The notes beneath the pieces are model-generated. The model saw only the letters and a list, made by a program, of their open reading frames with translations, had not been told where the DNA came from and did not search any database. 45,714 bases of DNA from a virus. The stretch lies in the IMG/VR virus record IMGVR_UViG_3300033148_010409, positions 1 through 45,714 of that record, one strand, 5' to 3'. This document shows positions 1 to 5,138 of this stretch, one piece after another. Within the stretch, counting starts at the first letter, position 1. Each line of letters starts with the position of its first letter. Both the position numbers and the translations under genes were made by a program.

Positions 1-234
1 TTATATTCGGCCATCTCTTCTCAGCCTTTTTACCATTTCATCGTAGCTTATCAGCGGTTCCCCCGCTCTTTCGTCAAAAGCTGCGAGGTCCTCAGCATCC
101 TCAGCAAGAGCCTCTCTCACGGCTTCGTTTACAAGATCAGAAATAGACCGAGAAGTTTCTATGGCCTTTAATTTCAATGCCTTGTGCAGGTCAGGATCGA
201 GATAGATAGTGGCTCGTTTTGCGGTAGCTGTCAT
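1..234 (-). CDS. Ribbon-helix-helix antitoxin/repressor (CopG/ParD type)
   Basis: A 77-residue protein with the ribbon-helix-helix pattern: a short basic beta strand (KRATIYLDPDLHKALKLKA), two helices (about 20-45) and an acidic C-terminal tail typical of toxin-binding antitoxins. The start at 234 is chosen over an in-frame ATG at 270 because a strong AGGAGGTGG ribosome site lies just upstream of it. The gene ends at the window edge, so a partner toxin such as RelE/ParE would lie outside and downstream; that is inference. It sits on the host side of the attachment scar, so it is probably not part of the phage. The promoter overlaps a perfect palindrome (266-295). Confidence 0.8.
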   Translation of the reverse strand: MTATAKRATIYLDPDLHKALKLKAIETSRSISDLVNEAVREALAEDAEDLAAFDERAGEPLISYDEMVKRLRRDGRI

Positions 235-701
235 ATAACCACCTCCTCTGCTTCTTGGTATCTTTAACATCTTGACGTCATAACGTCAAGATGTTTTTTC
301 GCCAAAATTTAGTGCGGCCTGAAAACCCTGGCCCTCTGGGCCAGGTCAGAGGCGTTAGGCTCTGCCTGAAGAGTATTTTTGAAATCGCGATTTCGTTACT
401 CAGGAGGCTTCTATGCGCGCCGTGCTTTGAAGGGGACTCCTACCTTAGGAGGCTATGAAAGGCCATGCATCCTGACAGTCAATAGAGGAAACCGCGGCGA
501 TACGCTTGGCTCGGTCCATAAGCCACCGACATGGGCGGCTCGGTCCAAATGTGGGGAGTGGGGACGGAATGACGCTTCGGTGGTTCCACAAAGCCGATAT
601 GAAGGGCGCGGTTGAGAAACTCCAAACAAAAAGGACCACGAACGGCACCACGAAGGAAAATTTACAGAGCGAGGAGTCTGGCTAACTTACTGATCTTACT
701 T
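235..701. other. Host flank without a convincing gene
   Basis: No reading frame here has a credible protein or ribosome site. It contains an 8-bp-arm hairpin CCTGGCCC/GGGCCAGG at 327-345, a 14-bp palindrome GAAATCGCGATTTC at 381-394 and two copies of GGCTCGGTCCA near 508 and 536. It lies downstream of the tRNA 3' end and is taken as host intergenic DNA. Confidence 0.5.
266..295 (-). promoter_or_regulatory. Palindromic operator overlapping the antitoxin promoter
   Basis: Perfect 13-bp inverted repeat, AACATCTTGACGT with its complement, separated by four bases. Read leftward it contains a -35 box TTGACG followed after 17 bases by TAAAGA as a possible -10. That layout fits autorepression by the ribbon-helix-helix protein. 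Rightward it is followed by a run of T and could also act as a terminator. Confidence 0.6.
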
Positions 702-747
702 TGGTGGTCCCAACGGGACTCGAACCCGTGTCTTCGGCGTGAGAGGC
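702..747 (-). tRNA. 3' half of tRNA-Glu(CTC): attL scar
   Basis: Read on the minus strand the segment gives, in order, anticodon loop CTCTCAC (anticodon CTC), the 3' anticodon strand GCCGA, a variable loop, a T arm with GGTTCGAGTCCCG, acceptor strand TGGGACC, discriminator A and an encoded CCA. The 5' half (acceptor, D arm, 5' anticodon strand) is missing: homology stops at 747 and phage sequence begins. Integration at a tRNA 3' end duplicates this half, so an intact copy should lie beyond the integrase to the right of the window. It is a partial gene and should not be functional. Confidence 0.85.
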
Positions 748-819
748 AGATATCAGCTATCCCGGCCTTTTCCATTCCAACAATTCTTCCAGTGATTTAG
801 CCAAAATAGGTCAAAACTA

Positions 820-837
820 GGGGTACCGCTTGGGGTA
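820..837 (-). other. Putative integrase arm-type site 1
   Basis: On the minus strand reads TACCCCAAGCGGTACCCC, matching the repeat at 45661-45680 except for one missing A. It lies between attL and the first phage gene, where an integrase arm site would be. Function is inferred from position and repetition. Confidence 0.5.
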
Positions 838-872
838 TTTGGAAGCTGAATGAAGATCTTTTTCTAATGTTC

Positions 873-892
873 AGTACCCCAAACAGTACCCC
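873..892 (+). other. Putative integrase arm-type site 2
   Basis: Reads AGTACCCCAAACAGTACCCC, a direct counterpart of the copy at the 3' end of the integrase gene and inverted relative to 820-837. Two GTACCCC half-sites are spaced 12 bases apart. Confidence 0.5.
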
Positions 893-915
893 ATTTTCTT
901 GAAGGGAGGACAGCC

Positions 916-1095
916 ATGGAAGCCTCTGATCATAGATTCATCCCGATTCGAAAGGATCTCCTGGAGAAAGGTTTGAGATCCTCAACGATGACCGGCGAGG
1001 AGATGAGGGTCTTTGTCGCGTATTTCATCGCCGGAGGAAACAAGAAGGCGATATCTCAGTTGACTGATCTCCCGAAGAAACGGGGGTATTTCTAA
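916..1095 (+). CDS. Small phage protein, unknown function
   Basis: A 59-residue protein starting at an ATG preceded by GGGAGGAC. It reads MEASDHRFIPIRKDLL at the N-terminus and ends LTDLPKKRGYF. It is the first gene right of the attachment region and is 18 bases ahead of the replication initiator, so it is probably co-transcribed with it. The composition is mixed charged and helical, with no membrane segment or cysteine motif. I do not recognise a family. Reality is supported by the ribosome site and spacing only. Confidence 0.55.
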   Translation: MEASDHRFIPIRKDLLEKGLRSSTMTGEEMRVFVAYFIAGGNKKAISQLTDLPKKRGYF

Positions 1096-1113
1096 CTGGC
1101 AAGGAGGGATCAC

Positions 1114-2034
1114 ATGGGTAAACCTCCAGCATTTCAGTTCTATGTACGAGACTGGTTGAGTGATCCGCAGCTCCGGCTGGCAAGCCCATCTACGCGCGGT
1201 ATATGGATCGACCTCCTTTGCTTCATGTGGGAGGCCCCGGAGCGTGGAGTCATTGAGGCATCCTACGAACAATTAGGAAGAATGGTGGGCGCAAACAACG
1301 GTGATTTAGATCTCTTTGTCGAGGAAGCGGCCACCCTTCGCTTTTGTGACATTTTCGTGACATGTCCAGAAACGTCACAGCAAAGTCACAGGATAATTAG
1401 GATCATAAACCGTAGGATGGTCAGAGAGGAAAAAACAAGAGTAAACGATAGGTTACGTAAGCAGAGACAGCGGGAACGGGAAAAAGAACAAGGAATGTCA
1501 CCCAACGATCACGCAAATGTCACGCCCCCTTCTTCATCTTCATCTTCTTCTTCATGTCCTTCTAAAGAAGGACATATTGATTTACCTAAAGGTAAATCGT
1601 CTTCCCGCGCAAGCTCGGAAGACGAGGAATCCAATCTCCAATCCTCTCCGTGTCCCCAGCAAAAAATCATCAGCCTCTATCACGAAATTCTCCCAGAACT
1701 GCCCCAAGTGAAAAGCTGGCCCAGGCACCTGGAGAGCATTCTCAGGCAAAGGTGGCGGGAGGAACCTGAGAGGCAGAATATTGAGTGGTGGGTTAATTAC
1801 TTTAAGTTCATCAGAGCATCGCCTTTCCTGATGGGAAAAGAAACGGAGTTCGTTTGCGACCTTGAGTGGGTGATCAGGCCGAAAAACATGACGAAGATCC
1901 TGAACGGGAGGTATCACAACAAGGGGTCGCCGGAAATGAAGAAGTTCTCAGGCATAGTGTCTTGGCTGAATGTCAACAACGAAATGGAGCAGAGAACGAA
2001 TGAAGAGGAAGAAAGATCAATCGAAATTTGCTGA
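1114..2034 (+). CDS. Phage replication initiator-like protein (DUF1376-like N-terminus)
   Basis: A 306-residue protein. Residues 1-110 resemble the DUF1376-type winged-helix region of phage replication proteins (FQFYVRDWLSDPQLR, RGIWIDLLCFMWE). Residues about 135-180 are a Ser-rich, low-complexity linker. Residues 185-290 (YHEILPELPQVKSW..., WWVNYFKFIRASPFLMG, LEWVIRPKNMTKILNGRY) match the C-terminal region common in replisome organisers and helicase loaders. Start is at an ATG with AAGGAGGG upstream. It precedes a probable helicase loader, overlapping it by 35 bases. The linker-coding DNA holds three consecutive hairpins (1554-1624) that may mark the replication origin, as lambda ori lies inside gene O. 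The family is known; the exact role here is inferred. Confidence 0.75.
   Translation: MGKPPAFQFYVRDWLSDPQLRLASPSTRGIWIDLLCFMWEAPERGVIEASYEQLGRMVGANNGDLDLFVEEAATLRFCDIFVTCPETSQQSHRIIRIINRRMVREEKTRVNDRLRKQRQREREKEQGMSPNDHANVTPPSSSSSSSSCPSKEGHIDLPKGKSSSRASSEDEESNLQSSPCPQQKIISLYHEILPELPQVKSWPRHLESILRQRWREEPERQNIEWWVNYFKFIRASPFLMGKETEFVCDLEWVIRPKNMTKILNGRYHNKGSPEMKKFSGIVSWLNVNNEMEQRTNEEEERSIEIC
1554..1624. repeat. Three consecutive hairpins inside the replication gene
   Basis: Perfect inverted repeats follow one another: ATGTCCTTC-TAAA-GAAGGACAT (1554-1575), GATTTACC-TAAA-GGTAAATC (1579-1598), and CGTCTTCC with GGAAGACG around 11 bases (1598-1624). The first two share the loop TAAA. They lie in the low-complexity linker, where protein constraint is weak. 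Confidence 0.7.
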
Positions 2035-2656
2035 ACTGATGATGAGTCTCGCTGAGGTCTTCGATGACGGCAAGGGGATTTCTCCCGTAAAGACCGAGAT
2101 TTATTACAAAGCCCTGGAAGAGTTTTCAATTGAAGACGTTGAACAGGCCGTGGTCAGAACTATCAAAACAAGAACCTTCTCCAGTTTCCCGAAACCCGGT
2201 GAAATCCGGAAAGAAATTGAAGGAGATGAAGAAGAACGTGCGTTGAAAGCATGGGTCAAGGTTGAATGGGCTGTTAGGCATGTTGGCCCCTATCCGAGCG
2301 TCAAATTTGACGACCCTGTGATTCATAGCGTGATCGAAAACATGGGCGGGTGGGTTGATTTTCAGGAGCCAGGAGTCTTTCATCCCGTGTGGACCCAAAA
2401 GGAATTCATCGCCCACTACAGGGCAATAGCGAGAAGCACGAATCACCCTGAGCATTTGGAAGGCATAATCGAGATGGGAAACGCCACTAGGGGGTATCAT
2501 CGGCATATCAAACCGCCGGTTTACGTCGAAGCTTGCAATATCCCAGGGCTGGTGCCACGAGGTCGAGAAGTAAAGCAGGGGCAAAAAATCCTCGATATAC
2601 GGAAAGAACAAGCTAAGAGCAATGTCAAGAAACTCAGGAAAACAGAAATGGCCTGA
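2000..2656 (+). CDS. Probable replicative helicase loader (DUF6475/G39P-like)
   Basis: A 218-residue protein. The N-terminus (FAELMMSLAEVFDDGKGIS, TEIYYKALEEFSIEDVEQAV, RTFSSFPKPGEIRKEI) has the helical pattern of phage proteins that load or inhibit the replicative helicase, in which FPKPGEI is a recurrent signature. The C-terminal part (WVKVEWAVRHVGPYPSVKF, GGWVDF, FIAHYRAIA) follows the same family. ATG 2000 is preferred over an in-frame ATG at 1970 because a GGAG lies 10 bases upstream. It overlaps the initiator gene before it and the nuclease gene after it, indicating one replication operon. Assignment is from pattern recognition. Confidence 0.65.
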   Translation: MKRKKDQSKFAELMMSLAEVFDDGKGISPVKTEIYYKALEEFSIEDVEQAVVRTIKTRTFSSFPKPGEIRKEIEGDEEERALKAWVKVEWAVRHVGPYPSVKFDDPVIHSVIENMGGWVDFQEPGVFHPVWTQKEFIAHYRAIARSTNHPEHLEGIIEMGNATRGYHRHIKPPVYVEACNIPGLVPRGREVKQGQKILDIRKEQAKSNVKKLRKTEMA

Positions 2657-3047
2657 GAAGGACCCCAGGAGGCCACAAACTGAGGCAAAGTTGACCAGGC
2701 AGATCCTGGACATGCTGAATTACTTGCCTGGAGTGTACGCGTATAAGCACTACTCAGGAGGGCCGTTCGGTCTCTCAGGGGTCCACGATATCATCTGCTG
2801 CATGAGGGGAAAATTCGTCTCGATCGAGGTCAAAAACCCGAGGAAAAAGGCCAAATACAGCGCAAAACAGGCCGAATTTGCCCTGAAGGTGGAGAGAGCC
2901 AAAGGGATCTCGATCTGTGTAAACTCCCTGGAGGAGGTGGTGAAAAAGCTTAATCTTAACGTGATGTTATTTCCACTATTTAGCGACAGGAAAGACTTTA
3001 CTGGCTTGACCAATGCCGACAAAAAAGCAGTACAGAGAAGCGCTTAG
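2622..3047 (+). CDS. VRR-NUC domain nuclease
   Basis: A 141-residue protein of the phage VRR-NUC group within the PD-(D/E)XK superfamily. Visible elements are GVHDIICC (metal-binding Asp), FVSIEVKNP (E-x-K catalytic strand) and SAKQAEFALKVERAKG (the conserved QxxF helix). Such proteins act as structure-specific nucleases in phage DNA processing or packaging. The gene overlaps the upstream replication gene by 35 bases and the small terminase gene downstream by 35 bases. Its position beside terminase fits a Holliday-junction or branch-trimming role before packaging (inference). Confidence 0.8.
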   Translation: MSRNSGKQKWPEKDPRRPQTEAKLTRQILDMLNYLPGVYAYKHYSGGPFGLSGVHDIICCMRGKFVSIEVKNPRKKAKYSAKQAEFALKVERAKGISICVNSLEEVVKKLNLNVMLFPLFSDRKDFTGLTNADKKAVQRSA

Positions 3048-3495
3048 GCTGACAAAGGGCTGTTACGCAGAGGCCGGGAAGCTCCTCGGGGTCACGCGGC
3101 AGGCGGTGTTCGACTACGTGAAGAAACACCCTGATCTTAAAAGAATGGTCGAGGAGTTCCAGGAGATCATGCTCGACTATGTGGAGAAGAGCATATTCGA
3201 CCGGGTCATGGAGAACGACCTAGAGGGGATCCGGCTGGCAGCGAAGTACTATGGCCACAGGAGGGGGCTGATCGAAAGAAAAGAGCTGACAGGCAAGGAC
3301 GGCGAACCGCTCCTGAGTCACCAGACGCAGATTGACGCAAAGATCGCCGTTCTGCTCCACAACCCGGAAGTGCAGAAGATTTTGGAGGTGCTGGATGAAG
3401 TCAAAGGGCTTGGCTTACAGGCTGGAACAGATCAAGAGGCTGAAGGCGATAATTCATGGGCTCACGCCCTGGACGTTCGCCAAGAGACACAGTAG
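3013..3495 (+). CDS. terS: Terminase small subunit
   Basis: A 160-residue protein. Residues 5-40 form a helix-turn-helix (YREALRLTKGCYAEAGKLLGVTRQAVFDYVKKHP), which in small terminases recognises the phage packaging site. A central helical oligomerisation region (40-75) follows and the tail is acidic. The sequence GIRLAAKYYGHRRGLIERKELTGKDG is typical of terS of this group. It overlaps the large subunit by about 100 bases, a common translationally coupled arrangement. No cos or pac site could be assigned by eye. Confidence 0.8.
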   Translation: MPTKKQYREALRLTKGCYAEAGKLLGVTRQAVFDYVKKHPDLKRMVEEFQEIMLDYVEKSIFDRVMENDLEGIRLAAKYYGHRRGLIERKELTGKDGEPLLSHQTQIDAKIAVLLHNPEVQKILEVLDEVKGLGLQAGTDQEAEGDNSWAHALDVRQETQ

Positions 3496-4801
3496 CGGCG
3501 CCTGGGTGCCGTACATGCATGTGAAATACGCCTCGTGGGTGATCTCAAAGGCGATATGGCTGGCGAAGAAAACCGGGATCGGCGGGAGGATAATCGTGAC
3601 CATGCCTCCAAGGCACGGGAAGAGTGAACTGGTCTCTCACTGGACGCCTGCCTGGTATCTTCACAACTGGCCGGAAGAGAAGGTCATCCTCACGACATAC
3701 GAGGCCGACTACTCGCTCTCCTGGGGCCGGAAGGTCAGGAACACGCTCACTTACAACGACGATATTCAGACCTATCTCGCCAAGGACTCGAAGGCCGCCG
3801 GCGCGTGGGAGACCGACAGGGGAGGAGGAATGGTCACTGCGGGCGTCGGCGGACCGATCACGGGTAGGGGAGGTCACTTAGTCATCATAGACGACCCGCA
3901 CAAGAACTGGGCAGAGGCGCAGTCCAAGAAAATCCGGGAGAACATCATCGACTGGTTCAACTCGACCCTTTACACACGCTGTGAGCCAGGGGCCACGATA
4001 GTCCTCCTCCAGACACGGTGGCACGAGCGGGATCTGGCCGGGTATCTCCTCAATGAGCACAAGGATGACTGGACCGAGGTGCGTCTCCCAGCCCTGGCAG
4101 AGGAGAGCGATCCGCTAGGAAGGGCAGAGGGAGAGGCCCTGTGTCCTGAGAGATACGACAGGGAAGCCCTGCTAAAGATCAAGGAAGCGGTGGGATCCCA
4201 GGTGTGGGCCGGGTTATATCAGCAGCGCCCGGCACCTATGGAGGGGAACATCTGGAAGCTGTCCTGGTGGAAGTACTACCGGGAAAGGCCCGCATTTCAG
4301 TACTTGATCCAATCCTGGGATACGGGTTTCAAGAAGGGCGAGGAGAACTCGTATACTGTGGGCCAGACCTGGGGGATCGCAAAAAATGGATATTACCTCG
4401 TGGACCAGGTTAGGGATAGGCTGGAGTACCCGGACTTAAAACGCATGATCCAGGTCAAATACAACCGGTTTAAGCCCCGCATCATCCTGGTGGAGGACAA
4501 GGCGTCAGGGATCTCGGTCGTCCAGGACCTCAAGAGGGAGACCAGGATACCGATAACGCCCATCAAGGTCTCCTCGGAGCAGGATAAGGTCGTCCGGGGC
4601 CAGCTCGCCTCACCGGCAGCCGAGGCGGGGCTGATCTATTTACCCGAGAAAGCGCCATGGCTCGATGACTACCTCGATGAGATGACCGCCTTCCCGAACT
4701 CGGAGTTCACTGACCAGGCGGACTGCACGAGCCAGGCGATTGAATATATGCATCAGAAGAGGGCCAGGGTCATTTCCGGAGCCCGCATAATAAGCGCGTG
4801 A
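3395..4801 (+). CDS. terL: Terminase large subunit (ATPase and nuclease)
   Basis: A 468-residue packaging motor. The ATPase domain shows Walker A MPPRHGKSE at 70-78 (Lys76) and Walker B LVIIDD around 162-167, with the coupling motif TRWHERDLAGY after it. The C-terminal RNase-H-like nuclease has WDTGF (Asp309), LVEDKASG (Asp368) and a final acidic helix near WLDDYLDE. This layout matches the psiM2 ORF9-type large terminases. The start at 3395 is chosen because GGAGGTG precedes it; an earlier in-frame ATG at 3332 has no such site. Length is normal for the family and no key residue is missing. Confidence 0.95.
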   Translation: MKSKGLAYRLEQIKRLKAIIHGLTPWTFAKRHSSGAWVPYMHVKYASWVISKAIWLAKKTGIGGRIIVTMPPRHGKSELVSHWTPAWYLHNWPEEKVILTTYEADYSLSWGRKVRNTLTYNDDIQTYLAKDSKAAGAWETDRGGGMVTAGVGGPITGRGGHLVIIDDPHKNWAEAQSKKIRENIIDWFNSTLYTRCEPGATIVLLQTRWHERDLAGYLLNEHKDDWTEVRLPALAEESDPLGRAEGEALCPERYDREALLKIKEAVGSQVWAGLYQQRPAPMEGNIWKLSWWKYYRERPAFQYLIQSWDTGFKKGEENSYTVGQTWGIAKNGYYLVDQVRDRLEYPDLKRMIQVKYNRFKPRIILVEDKASGISVVQDLKRETRIPITPIKVSSEQDKVVRGQLASPAAEAGLIYLPEKAPWLDDYLDEMTAFPNSEFTDQADCTSQAIEYMHQKRARVISGARIISA

Positions 4802-4814
4802 GGAGGACAATTGG

Positions 4815-5138
4815 ATGAACTGCAAGAACTGCGGCGGTGATACCAGGGTGCTGTGGACAAAAAACATGGGTCCTTTGGTCCGGAGGGTGAGACAATGCCA
4901 GTCGTGCCTCTACGTTTTCAACACGTATGAGGAAGAGGATACCAGGAAAGAGTTTACAACAGTGAACGGGAAGCCGCCGAAGACCCGGACCCAGGAGGGC
5001 AGGACCGAAACCTCTTCGTCTTCCACGACGACGACAACAGTGCCGGTAGCTGAACTGAGAAAGGAGAAGAAAGATGGCCCAGCTCACTATAAGAAAGGCC
5101 GGTTCCTTGCCGGAGCAAAAAGAAAGGCAGCCGCTTAA
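4815..5138 (+). CDS. NrdR-like zinc-ribbon protein with Thr/Ser linker
   Basis: A 107-residue protein. Residues 1-40 carry CKNCGG(D)TRVLWT, a short arginine-rich strand RRVRQ, then CQSC and FNTYE. This closely follows the N-terminal zinc ribbon of the ribonucleotide-reductase repressor NrdR. The ATP-cone domain that follows in NrdR is absent; it is replaced by a Thr/Ser tract at about residues 66-77 and a basic C-terminus ending KRKAAA. A GAGGAC site precedes the ATG. It overlaps the next gene by 65 bases. It may bind DNA or fold into the capsid; the function is unknown. Confidence 0.6.
   Translation: MNCKNCGGDTRVLWTKNMGPLVRRVRQCQSCLYVFNTYEEEDTRKEFTTVNGKPPKTRTQEGRTETSSSSTTTTTVPVAELRKEKKDGPAHYKKGRFLAGAKRKAAA
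5009..5043 (+). repeat. Thr/Ser-codon tract 1 (zinc-ribbon gene)
   Basis: Short run of ACN and TCN codons encoding SSSSTTTTT in the linker of the zinc-ribbon protein. It uses the same codon words as the larger tracts in the virion genes downstream. Confidence 0.7.

Noticed and set aside
266-300. Rho-independent terminator reading rightward
   Set aside because: Stem and T run fit, but no gene ends there on the plus strand and the promoter boxes on the minus strand fit an operator better.
379-651. Two opposing open frames in the left flank
   Set aside because: Neither has a ribosome site or a recognisable protein pattern, and they overlap each other.
3332-3394. Upstream start of the large terminase
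   Set aside because: The extra residues (MTQRSPFCSTTRKC...) have no family match and no ribosome site, whereas 3395 has GGAGGTG.
4815-5138. Complete NrdR repressor
   Set aside because: Only the zinc ribbon is present; the ATP-cone domain is missing and the length is too short.
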